In this document: positions 1 to 9,390 of the stretch, piece after piece
Layout: each line of letters opens with the position of its first letter
How positions within the stretch are numbered: position 1 is the stretch's first letter
Source of the DNA: Isoetes taiwanensis
Taxonomy: Eukaryota; Streptophyta; Lycopodiopsida; Isoetales; Isoetaceae
Assembly (NCBI GenBank): GCA_021234155.1
Contig: JAJEKV010000054.1
Coordinates: forward strand, 7,088,655 to 7,152,654
Length of the DNA stretch: 64,000 nucleotides
Direction: 5' to 3'
Position numbers and translations under genes: made by a program
Notes under the pieces: model-generated
The model's input: the letters and a program-made list of their open reading frames with translations, nothing else
What the model was told of the DNA's origin: nothing
Databases searched by the model: none

Positions 1-383
1 TATTTGACAGCCCAAATAACTAGCTGGTCTAAATTTATCTGAGTATAAACGTATAGCTGGTTGCAAACGATTGAGAGGTGGAGAATAATAGATGTATGAA
101 ATAACATAGCATATCCGGCTTATGTCAAATAATGTAAAATGGATTTACAGTTATAAATGAGCAGCCTTATTAAATAGGAAAGGAGAACACTTTGATAATG
201 ATAGGTATAAAAAGATAAGAAAATTGAGTAATCAATATCGATTTAAATGCAACTGGAACTATGTACTAGCAGAACGAATTTTATTATTTGAATAGATCCT
301 TCAACATTTTAAAGGGAGTAAAATAGTCAATATTTAATATGAAGCAAGGACTTGTTTTTGGATCCAGTGGAGTACTACAGGTA
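1..383 (+). repeat. PLE left terminal repeat, last 383 bp
   Basis: It is identical in kind to 6,750-7,152 and to 29,901-30,283 and 36,640-37,028. Homology to the right-end copies stops after 'actacaggta' at 383, where the internal region begins ('tagtaacatt'). Confidence 0.85.
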
Positions 384-760
384 TAGTAACATTAGGCTAA
401 TGGTGTGTATTCCAGCCCTTTGATAACTGATCATAAAAGTAAAGGCCAGTGACAAAATGTTTAAGTTCAGGTTATTATTAGATGAGTTAATACTTTGGAT
501 TGTTTCCCAGTCTATTATTTACTATTGTAATTGTTCTAAACATTGATCAAAGACATTAAGTACCAGACTGGCAAAGCCAAAGGCTAGGCCTGGATTGATA
601 AGACTGCTTAGGGATTGACCGAAGCAGATGCAATTCTAAAGGCATTTAGTTTTGGCTGGGTTTTTTTTAGACATTTCAATTCACTAGTTTAACTGGTGTT
701 GCTTATGTCTTTGGTACACTGTGGTGTTTATTTGGCAGACTGAAATACAAACTACCTATC
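384..760 (+). other. PLE internal leader, no gene seen
   Basis: This is 377 bp between the terminal repeat and ORF1, repeated unchanged at 30,284-30,660. No ORF of note and no tRNA-complementary primer site (no TGG next to the repeat end). A pyrimidine-rich tract ending 'cttttacag' at about 786-793 resembles a 3' splice site just inside ORF1, so a spliced leader is possible but unproven. Confidence 0.5.
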
Positions 761-2332
761 TTGATGGTTCTCACTGTTTTCTTACTTTTACAGAAACAAT
801 ATGATGATAATCAATTTGAGGTCATACCCCCCACATGGAACCATGAGCTGATAGCCCTTGGATATGGAGGCAGTAAAATAGAAGTCCCAAATGCTGCGGT
901 ACAAACCTTAATGTGCTGTATAAAAGAAGGCAAAGTGCATGAATATTTACTGGAAAAGGAAATCACTAAAAAGGATGGTGAATTCTCAATTATAGAGCAT
1001 CTAGGATTCAGTGAATGGCTTCAGCTAGTACCAGCAATAAACAAAGCAGGTGACAACTATGATGAAATAGTAAGCATAGTCAACAAAGCATATGCTGAAA
1101 TTCCAAGTAAAATCTTCGCATGGACAACCGAGGAAGATCAAAGAAAAGGTCTCTACTTTTCTGGGATAGGTCCACTTGAAACAGCCAATGATATTAAAAA
1201 ATCACAAGATGATGATGAAAACAGAGATGCAGACTGGTTAAACGTACAAGATAGTGAGGAGGAAGACCCCTTTGGTGCATCTTTACTTTCTGAAAAAGAC
1301 AAGGAAACACTCAACTCCAATCGTGGTGTTACTGATGATGGCAGCAAGGAAAGCTTTAGCTTTACACTTAGCAATTGTTCACGTTTCCCAATTATACCTG
1401 AACGTTTGGTAGAAAGCCATGGTATACTTTGTAATCAGGGTATATGGAGGACAAAAAATTTTGGAGCATTGGCACCCATCAGCCGGGATGCTTGGATTAC
1501 ACTAGGCAACATTACACCAGCGCAAATAGACGCAACCAAGATATCTGCTTTAAAAATGGAGAAGTTTGTGAAAAAAGACAAGGTCAAGCTCAACTTTACC
1601 ACTAGGTTCTTTGATAAGGTTTGTACCAGGGATGACTTTATCTATATTAGCCAAAAGGGGCATATGGCGTACCCCACAATAGACAGGGATGATTTCTATC
1701 TTAAAAGGATCTGGCGAACAATGTGCCCATATTTCAAATGCTATTGTGAAGCACAAGGAAGAAATAAGAAATGTAGAGACAACATGACCTGGCTGGATCA
1801 TGCACTCTGGTATGTACTGAACAATTTGCATATGGTTTATCCTAATATTTCTGTGGCTGGATAGTTTGTAGCCTTTAGAAATTGCCTCAAAACTACTCTA
1901 AAGAAAAGCATTTTGGCCTATATCTCATATCTAGAGATTAGGCAAACAATGATTGAAATGGTAAGTGACTTGGCAGCAGATCCATGGGGGGATTTCAAGC
2001 TGAATAGGGTAAGATGCAAAATGGTGGATATATGTGAGAAAATGATCAAACATGCCTCCTTTATGACTAAGAGTCAGGGCAACAAGGGTTCAAACTATAA
2101 CAGAAAAACCAGAATGACAAAAAGTGGAGCTGCAAGTACATCTCTGAGCAAGGTTACTCAACCTCCCAGAATTACAATGGATCCGCACGGAGGTGATTTG
2201 GTTCAATCTGAAAGTATCTCCATTGAAGGTATTGGTACACCAAGTTCAAACATCGGACATTCAGTAACTAAGGACTCCAACAACAAGATACCAAAGGGTA
2301 AAGACTATATGGGACAGAAACTCAACTATTAA
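761..2332 (+). CDS. PLE ORF1, unknown protein, one in-frame stop (copy 1)
   Basis: Two open stretches, 761-1864 (367 codons) and 1913-2332 (about 140 codons), lie in the same frame and are separated by a single TAG at 1862-1864 with no other stop between them. They therefore most likely form one ORF of about 520 codons. The stop is in 'ggctggatag', next to CTG, and could be a miscalled CAG. The first residues up to about 794 look like intron sequence, so the true start may be downstream or spliced. Visible traits are an acidic middle (QDDDENRDADW, QDSEEEDPFG), Trp- and Cys-containing patches near residue 330, and a basic Ser/Thr-rich C-terminus. I recognise no domain. Its position upstream of the RT suggests a nucleic-acid-binding or Gag-like role, which is inference only. 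Confidence 0.55.
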
Positions 2333-2658
2333 TCACAAGGTATGTTTACTTTGATGTATTTATTAAACTCCTTATTACTTTATTTCTGTACCATGGTTGC
2401 GATGAGTAAAAATATGATTAAGACCCGACCTAGTAGTTCCTTAAATCAGAATAAAAGTTGACTTATGACGACCAATCTGAATAAAAGACTGAAAATGGTG
2501 CAGTACACCAAATATGCCACTTGGCCCAGAAACTTGATTCAGCAAGAAACTTATATGCAAGTTCTCTTCAAAAAACTTATCGGACCACGATAAGTTAGTC
2601 ATATAATTAATACTTATTCTTCTTTGTCAACAAAAGATCGAGAAGGTGATCACAAAGG
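2333..2658 (+). other. Spacer between PLE ORF1 and RT
   Basis: There is no ORF. A possible 5' splice site ('aaggtatgt', about 2338) lies just after the ORF1 stop and a pyrimidine-rich tract lies before the RT frame at about 2,620, so an intron joining ORF1 to RT is conceivable. Unit 2 has the same spacer (32,226-32,511) with CAG/CTG-centred differences. Confidence 0.4.
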
Positions 2659-4685
2659 ATGTCTTTGGGGCGGTGGCATATGGAGAGTGTAACTCAAAAA
2701 AATAATCTGAAAATAGTACACAGCACTTTCCTATCTAAGATCCTTGACAAAATATGTCTCCCCAAGATATTCAACGCAATATTTGTTGAAGTTCTCAATG
2801 ATATTGGTGCTGACATAATGAACAGCACAATGTTCAGCTGGAGATATATCGAAAGTCTTAGGGACCTGTGCTATAAGCCTTATCAAGTATTTGCAGCTGA
2901 CAAGGAAAATATCTGCCCTTGCAGCAAGCCATATATCAACAAGTTTGTTGATAAAAATGTAGGACATGTAGTTACTACGGATGCTAAGATTGTATACAAT
3001 AAGGCACTAAGAGGCATTTTCCAAAAAGGCCTCAATCACATCCCAAACAGAATGTTGATTATGGAAGATTTTCAAGAAGACATTTCCAAGGTATGTGATG
3101 CCATATTTGATCAACATTTCTATACATATCCACACATTAACGAGATCGACAAGCAGTTTATTAAGGAAAGCATAGTGAAGGAAGCCAGTTACCAAGTAAC
3201 AGAAGCTATCAAAATGGAAAAACCTCAAAGGTTCATATTAAATGACAAAAATGCTACAAGCAACCTAGACTGGTTGAATAAAAACCTATATATATCCGGG
3301 GTGGATAAGGCAGCAAATAACCCGGCATACATTTGCCCAAAATACATCAAGGAGCTTGCATACTTAAGGATCAATAGCAAAGACTTCTCTAATACTGGAT
3401 GTACATCAGAACAGATAAAGGTTACGATCCAAAAAGATATTGGCAGCATTATTGGAAATATCATGATTGAGTCTGATAAATTACCGTATTTACTCGGAAT
3501 ATATAAAGCACATAAGAATGACTTCCGGTGGATAACTAATGCACACGGCACTATCTATTCTGAAATATCATTGATAGTCACAGCAGTTCTCAATAACATC
3601 CTAAGTATATGGCCTGAAATAACCAGGATGATGTGTGCCAAGCTGGTCACATTACTACCCAGAAAAGTTAACCCCAATTGGGTGATTGGATCAATATATA
3701 ATGTAGTGTTAAATCTACCTGATAAAATTACAGAAGTATTTGTGGCAAATATCACGAGATGTTATGAGAATATTCCATTAGAAGGTGATACAGGCATATG
3801 TAGAATAATGGAATTAGTAAGTGAAGCCGCTTGGAAGTTCATGACCAGCAAGAATTCACACTATAAACTGTGGTACAAAAAAGATAAAGATGAGAAATTC
3901 TTAGCCAAATGGTTTAAAAATATACCACAAGCTAAATGTTGGGCACTTGTAACTTGTGCTAAATTTGTGAAAATCAATAATCGGTTTACTACAAAGACCT
4001 TTTCTTCATAAGTATGGGGAATAATACATGGCGGCATGGTACCAAACGGGTGCAATCTATATTTGGCATGGTTTGAACTATGCTTCATTAACAATTTAGC
4101 CACTCAAGGGAGGTATAAGGACATTGAATTATTCAAGCACCTCTTTAGGTACATGGATGACTTATTGGCAATAAACTGCCCCATTATCAGAACATTCCTT
4201 GGTGATGTGTTCAAATGTAGCCAAGTTGATCTACAAATCTATGATATGAACAAACTAGGTGTCAAGGAGGAGACAAGTGTTATAAGGGACAAGGATAATC
4301 ATATAGTGCATGATTCAGGGCCAATTTCCTTAACATAACAATTGACGTGGTCAATAAGACTCTCGGTATTTTTCAGACACTCAAGTATGACAAACGAGAT
4401 GTACTCCCTTTCAAGGCTTTAAAGTTTATACATGCTGATAGCTGTAGACCATATCAAAATGCCAGGAATGTGATTATCTCCCAGCTTATGCCTTACATGT
4501 ATATTAATTCAAATCCGGTCAGAGCAGCAAGGGATATCGTTGAGATTATGAATACATTTCGTTACAATGGATTTGATAAATTCGGGATCAAACGGAAAGT
4601 GATACAATACATAAAGACTGGTACATTTCCAGGACTTAAATATGATATGTGCACATTGATTCAGGAGATCAACAGTACTTTCTAG
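2659..4685 (+). pseudogene. Penelope-type reverse transcriptase (copy 1, broken)
   Basis: The RT is in three open pieces: 2659-4011, 4036-4338 and 4347-4685. Piece 1 holds the fingers ('LGIYKAHK..FRWITNAHGT', matching the RT2/RT3 region of PLEs) and motif A ('EVFVANITRCYENIPLEGD'). Piece 2 holds motif C ('LFRYMDDLLAI'). Piece 3 holds the thumb ('LKYDKRDVLPF', 'IISQLMPYMY'). The family would copy RNA into DNA at a nicked target. Two defects stand out. The motif-A catalytic Asp position reads Asn (VANI), and the GIPMG-type motif B is absent between 'HGGMVPNG' and 'CNLYLAWFE'. The break at 4011-4036 has five CAG/CTG differences from unit 2 and is probably not biological. The break at 4338-4347 is shared by both units and lies just after 'gattcaggg'. 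Confidence 0.72.
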
Positions 4686-4762
4686 AATGACAAGTATGGT
4701 ATGTCATTTCCAATTTCTTAGTACATATATTTCAATAGTATAAATGGGTTGATTTAAAATAT

Positions 4763-4808
4763 AAGGATGGGTTGGCCTTACTGCAAAGTAAGGGCCAACC
4801 CACCCTTA
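4763..4808 (+). other. Long hairpin after the PLE RT
   Basis: Arms 4763-4781 and 4788-4808 pair over about 19 bp around the core GGGTTGGCCTTAC / GTAAGGGCCAACCC, with one bulge, a mismatch and a 6-nt loop (tgcaaa). It starts 78 bp after the RT stop. In unit 2 the left arm is disrupted at CTG-type positions (34,650-34,690). Confidence 0.6.
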
Positions 4809-4838
4809 CTGTTGCAGTGTGTAAATAGATAGGACAGC

Positions 4839-4862
4839 CCTACCTTACGGTAGGAGGGAGGA
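4839..4862 (+). other. Second hairpin and purine tract at the edge of the right terminal repeat
   Basis: CCTACC-TTAC-GGTAGG forms a perfect 6-bp stem at 4839-4854. It runs into the purine tract AGGAGGGAGGA (4852-4862), which abuts the T-run opening the right terminal repeat at 4863. The same arrangement is present at 34,721-34,744. A purine tract in this place is what an LTR element uses for plus-strand priming; PLEs are not known to need one. Confidence 0.55.
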
Positions 4863-7152
4863 TTTTTTTTATACAAGACAAACATGTGGCTAATGGGTTT
4901 TACCACTACTGACTGACCTAATGAACTACCTATGTAACTTGCTAGCTACTCTGATATTGGCTATTAACAGACCTTATATGGTGTACTATCAATAACATAA
5001 TAAAATAAACATGAAAGATCAATAGAGTTCTATTAAACTATGTTTATACAAGGATAATACGAATTGCATAAAATGACTAAGGGCAATGTTGATTATTATG
5101 CCGATGCTGTCACTATGAAAGTGATAGGAAGATTTGCATATGATGACATGGCACTATGCCAAATATATGGAGCAGGAGATCTTCAGTCTCACCTAACTTG
5201 CATTAACGGATATACGTGTAAAACACTAGGGGCTATAGGTCCAGAGAAAATATCAATACGAATCCAGCATATTCTAAGACCAATACATGCTTTAGATGTC
5301 AGTATAGACAGATAGTCTTTAATATTGGGTTTTTCCCCCCCACCAAAACTATGGAGTGGGAATACGATTCCGATGGCAGACCTATTAGTGGTAGTGAAGA
5401 ACGGCTAAATGAAATCATCCTGGAAAATGAAGTGCAGAGCTATCTGAGCGTCAACGATAAGGCCGCTGGGCTTACTCATGATCATATAGATATGGTTAAT
5501 CCAAAACGTGGAGCAAGTGAAGGTGCAGCATGCAAAAGTAGCAAGAAAAGCTATACAGGCGATTCCAGCAGAGATTTTGGTGCTGCAATGGATCATAACT
5601 CATCTATTCCTGAAACACAACCGGATGAGGAGTATTGCTCAGACCAGGAGGACTATCAGGTATTTGGAACTGGAACCAAAGTCCTACATTATTTCACAGA
5701 CAGTAGATGAGACGAAAGCAGATGGAAAAACCTAATAGTAAGGCTGTTAGTTGAGTTTCTAAGTTTATACAAAATATAAAACGGTAAGACAAGCTTGTTT
5801 CTTGCATATTATTAACCGTATATCTAGTTAGGTGACCATATTATTGACAATGTAAACTGCTAATAACAGATAATTTTTGATAAGTTTCGAGTTTGTATAC
5901 ATGGATGACCTTAACACTAACAGCAGGACTTGTTTAAACATGTTATGGGTTAATGAAAAACATGTTATATTAACTGAATAGAAGCAAGAATGCGACAAAC
6001 GGAGTTCACATTCGACATTAATGATATTCTCTCTAAAGTTTTGGAAAAATCTAAGCAAGTAGTATTATTGTTTGTTGAATACCGGGCTTAAGTTGTATAT
6101 CGATACATTTGAGTGGCGAGAGGATAAACATTGGTGACCACAAAAGCGTAAGGAAAGGGTGCACCATAAGATTTGGATCTTCGCTTAAAGTTTATCAAAA
6201 TACAAATCATTCTATGGAATGAATACTAACAATGATGTATCACGGGCGGGTTAAATATAAATGATTCTCCATCTTTAGCATAGATTGAATCCTCTGTTCC
6301 TTTTAAAACATAAGGCTAAGAAGGTGCAATGAGTGGCCGGTGATAAACCGAGAGACTCTATGTACCTTCGGCCCTGATTTGTTACCATTTTCATGCTAAC
6401 AAATTCTTGGTTGGTCTTCTGGTACAAACGTCTCTCTTCTCATTGCTCTTTTTAGTCAAATGTTGAATGGGATTTTGGGAAACGTGCTACAATACAAAAC
6501 TTTGAAGATCAATTTTGAAAGGACGCCTAATGGGTTATACATTCTGGCGATATAGTAGCATCTTGATTGTTATAATGTTTTATTGAACCATCAATTGGTA
6601 TGAACCTTATACTTTAAAATTTTGGTCTGCTTAAGACATAATCATACGAGGTATATCACTCTCAATTTTCAATATATTATAAACATGTCTTTGTTCTTCA
6701 ATAGCTTCTGGTGGCTTTTGAATATATGAAGATATTTGCATCATATTTGATGTGAACCCAAATAACTAGGCGGGGTCTAAATTTATCCGAGTATAAACGT
6801 ATATCCGGTTGCAAAACGATTGAGAGGTGGAGAATAATAGATGTATGAAATAACATAGCATATCCGGCTTATGTCAAATAATGTAAAATGGATTTACAGT
6901 TATAAATGAGCAGCCTTATTAAATAGGAAAGGAGAACACTTTGATAATGATAGGTATAAAAAGATAAGAAAATTGAGTTTTCAATATCGATTTAAATGCA
7001 AGCGGAACTATGTACTAGCGTAATCAATTTTATTATTTGAATAGCAACAATGCAGACTTAAAAATATCCTTCAACATTTTAAAGGGAAAAAATAGTCAAT
7101 ATTTAATATGAAGCAAGGACTTGTTTTTGGATCCAGTGGAGTACTACAGGTA
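4863..7152 (+). repeat. PLE right terminal repeat, copy 1 (2.29 kb)
   Basis: It starts with an 8-T run followed by 'atacaagac' and ends 'ctacaggta'. It matches 28,023-30,283 and 34,745-37,028 over its whole length. This copy is the most corrupted of the three: for example 'tcacgggcgggttaa' where both others read 'tctggacagttaa'. It carries one ORF (5,073-5,735). The remaining 1.4 kb to 7,152 shows no gene. Confidence 0.85.
5073..5735 (+). CDS. ORF inside the PLE terminal repeat (copy 1, frame-broken)
   Basis: Pieces at 5064-5315, 5351-5710 and 5508-5735 reconstruct to about 210 codons when the three repeat copies are compared. The N-terminal half contains two Cys pairs (TCINGYTC and, best seen at 28,224-28,535, TCFRCQ) that could form a zinc-binding site. 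The C-terminal half is polar and acidic (SGSEERLNE, PETQPDEEYCSDQED). The family is unknown. Breaks fall at CAG/CTG sites and at a T/C run near 5,330. An ORF within a terminal repeat is unusual; the repeat may instead span the normal 3' end of a tandemly arranged element. Confidence 0.45.
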
Positions 7153-7475
7153 GTAAGAAATGTCCCTGAAGTATCAATCACTTTTAGATGATCACTCCAT
7201 ATTGGAATTTTAATACGATCAAAGCCAATTGGAGATCTTTTTTTTTTTTTTTTAAAGCAATTATACAACTTCTTCAATTTCTTGAAGCACCACCGAGAAA
7301 AATAAACTTATCATAAAAGACCTTTCTTCGCCTTCCACACTGGCTTCCATACACACTATATTAGCCAAGACTTTGCCTTGTGAAATGCAATCCTTTTAGA
7401 AGCAGTCCACTGATTTGGATAAATACCCAAAAGAAAGTGCTGACTATCCAAAGATACTCCAAAAAGAGAATGCAC

Positions 7476-7703
7476 CTAGGACCTAAGACTACTCAGCTCT
7501 GCACACAAATATAAACAGTACTCCAATGTTTCAATGCACCGCTCACACATTGGGCAAAGTGGGCTTACTCCCGGCTTAAAGCGATGAACTAGCTTATTAA
7601 CTCTCAAAGAGCGATGAATCACCTGCCAAAGTAGAACATTTACCTTTGGAGGATTATATTTAGACCAAACAAGGTTCCAGATGGATTGCCATTGAGAAGG
7701 CAA
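7476..7703 (-). pseudogene. LINE 3' fragment, zf-RVT domain
   Basis: A 75-codon open stretch with the plant LINE C-terminal zinc-finger pattern: 'WNLVWSKYNPPKVNVLLWQ' then 'CPMCERCIETLEYCLYLC' (C-x2-C with downstream H/C positions). This domain follows the RT in plant L1-type LINEs. No RT catalytic part is next to it. The same fragment is at 37,334-37,561. Confidence 0.7.
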
Positions 7704-7821
7704 AGTCTGTAAGTGCTATTTTCGAGAAGGTGATACAGTACTTGAGGAGGTAAGCAATATGTAGCATGAACTTACTAGCTTCTTGCCTTCTTTAATACCT
7801 TGAACAAAGTTCCAACATCTC

Positions 7822-8019
7822 TTGTCTTCTTTATCTCTGCCGGATGGGAGGGTAATGACAGAGCCAAATGAGATTAAGCAGTCCCTTACTCAATACTTTG
7901 AAACTTTTTTTAAGGTCAAACACTTGCCTCATGAAGATGTTGTGCTTTCTAAGGTTCATGCAATTCTTTCACAAGAGAAATCTCAATTATTAGAGGACCT
8001 TTTCTTTGTTTTCTTGTAA
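7822..8019 (+). pseudogene. LINE ORF2 linker fragment (plus strand)
   Basis: The 65-codon stretch 'LPDGRVMTEPNEIKQSLTQYF...' resembles the segment just before the RT of plant LINEs (a D-G, then an I-x6-YF helix). It lies in opposite orientation to the neighbouring zf-RVT fragment, so it is a separate insertion or an inversion. It ends as the A repeat begins at 7,998. Confidence 0.45.
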
Positions 8020-8705
8020 CGAATGAAATTCATCTGGCAGGTAGTTGCCACAACTTCAAAATGAAAAGCTTTTCAAGATAATGAGCTATATTTTCTTCAT
8101 GCTCTCAGTAATTTGAAAAAGAAAACCATGTAACAGAGTCATCTAAAACAAGCTTAAATACTGACTGAACCATGGACCATGACCTAATGCCGATGACCTA
8201 ATGCTTCAGCAGCCTGCTCCATGGATCTACATGCCCCCTGCTTCATCTGCTGCATAAATGGAAATATGGAATGGATGCTTGGAACCATCTTGGTATACAT
8301 CTCGTAGTTTTATTAAAGGTACCAAGTGCGTGGGGATTATTTTCGTGGAGACTATTGTCTTCATATTGCATTCATAAAAGAATTGTTCTCTAGTCAGCAA
8401 TTTGTTGAAGCATTCAAAATGATCTTGATGTTAGACAATCGTAGCTTTGAGGAGGTTTTAGTGCTATAAGAGCAGTACAAGGGCAATTCTCAAATACCTA
8501 CTTATCTCCCTCGAATATAGCTTGAAGAAAGGCATCAACCAGAGCTCCAGAAAAGCTGCTCAACGAACCTCTAGAAAAACCATTTTTGCAGACTAGATAC
8601 CTTTACCTCTACCACCCAAAGTTCAATCTAGAAAGTCCATGTGTCTCGGAGCACAAGGTGGAAAAAGAAAGTTCCTTTTCATGCATCCCAACCCTGCTCT
8701 TACAA

Positions 8706-8897
8706 TTAATGCTTCGGACTTGAGGTTCCATCCACCGGATCTAATCCTACTATAGCTACGGCTTTCAATTCCATGCTTGCAAAACTTAACTCTAGTCCAA
8801 AGGCTACCTTACCTCCTCTGCTTTGCCCTGCCAATGCAAACTTCTCATAAACTAGCTTTACTTGAAAAAATCCATTATCGGCTATAATCCCTTCCAA
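8706..8897 (-). pseudogene. Chlorophyllase-like fragment in A1
   Basis: The 63 codons include 'YEKFALAGQSRGGKVAFGL' and 'VAIVGLDPVDG'. These are the nucleophile elbow (G-x-S-R-G-G) and the following LDPVDG block of plant chlorophyllases, alpha/beta hydrolases that remove phytol from chlorophyll. The usual His of GHSRGG reads Gln here and is intact in the copy at 26,448. The fragment is about one fifth of a full enzyme, with no catalytic Asp/His partner nearby. Confidence 0.72.
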
Positions 8898-9271
8898 GCC
8901 TTGTGCTATTCAATTTACCAAAGATGTGTCTTCTTCGATCTCCAAGCTCGCATCAGACCCTGCTTCTTCGATCTTTAAGCTTGCATCGGACCACGATCAT
9001 AACTCTGCTCTCTCCGCAAGAAAATAGGCTATAATCCCTTCGGATAGCATGTTGTGAGAGACTTCGCTAAGCTTTAACGTCATCATAAGTAAGTCTTTGA
9101 AAAGAAGCAATGGCTAGGGCTACCTTTACATTAGATTTGGGCCTTACATGAAATGGTGGTTAAGGTGCATTTAGATAAGGAATAACATATCACTTTATCT
9201 GAGTTTGCTACAATTTTTATAGGCCCTTTTATCACTTTTAATTCCTGTACTATGTGCAATCATTTCTTATC

Positions 9272-9390
9272 CAGGGCTTCCATATGCGAAATCGAGGTTT
9301 AAAGGAGAAAATTCAATCGAGCATTTGACAAAAGACCATTTCATTGAGTTCTGTAGATGTGAGTTAAGTGATGTCATATTAAGCTTTAAA
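9272..9390 (+). other. Exon-like segment of unknown gene in A1
   Basis: After an acceptor-like 'cttatccag' the plus strand is open: 'GLPYAKSRFKGENSIEHLTK' continuing 'DHFIEFCRCELSD'. The same segment, better conserved than its surroundings, recurs at 11,893, 26,977, 39,131 and 41,759. I do not recognise it with confidence; a distant resemblance to M16-peptidase linkers (PYAKS..G...I..LT...) is noted only as a possibility. Confidence 0.3.

Larger units (their letters stand above)
1..7152 (+). mobile_element. Penelope-like retroelement, copy 1 (left end cut)
   Basis: The element has the order: terminal repeat tail (1-383), leader (384-760), ORF1 (761-2332), RT (2659-4685), hairpins and purine tract (4763-4862), right terminal repeat (4863-7152). 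The class is called from the RT: motif-A-like CYENIP, motif C RYMDDLL, and a thumb-type YDKRD segment followed by SQLMPY, all characteristic of Penelope-type RTs. The terminal repeats do not begin with TG or end with CA, and no target duplication was found, so this is not an ordinary LTR retrotransposon. No GIY-YIG endonuclease motif was seen by eye. Copy 1 carries more frame breaks than copy 2, most at CAG/CTG positions. Confidence 0.72.

Noticed and set aside
3225-3551. Minus-strand ORFs opposite the PLE RT
   Set aside because: They contain no motifs and mirror well-supported RT blocks.
5880-5920. Hammerhead ribozyme in the PLE terminal repeat
   Set aside because: PLE terminal repeats often contain one, so I looked on both strands for CTGATGA...GAAA. 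Isolated pieces (cgaaac, 'ggtgataaaccgagagac' near 6,340) exist but no pairing set of core and stems. A covariance-model search would be decisive.
1-7152. Endogenous virus or DIRS-type element
   Set aside because: No capsid, polymerase B, tyrosine recombinase or RNase H motif was seen, and the RT landmarks fit Penelope-type elements better.
7238-7257. Poly-T run as the poly(A) tail of a minus-strand LINE next to the zf-RVT fragment
   Set aside because: The same site in unit 2 (37,111) reads 'gagatctgaaagc' with no T-run, and there is no target duplication. The run replaces a CTG and may be a consensus artefact.
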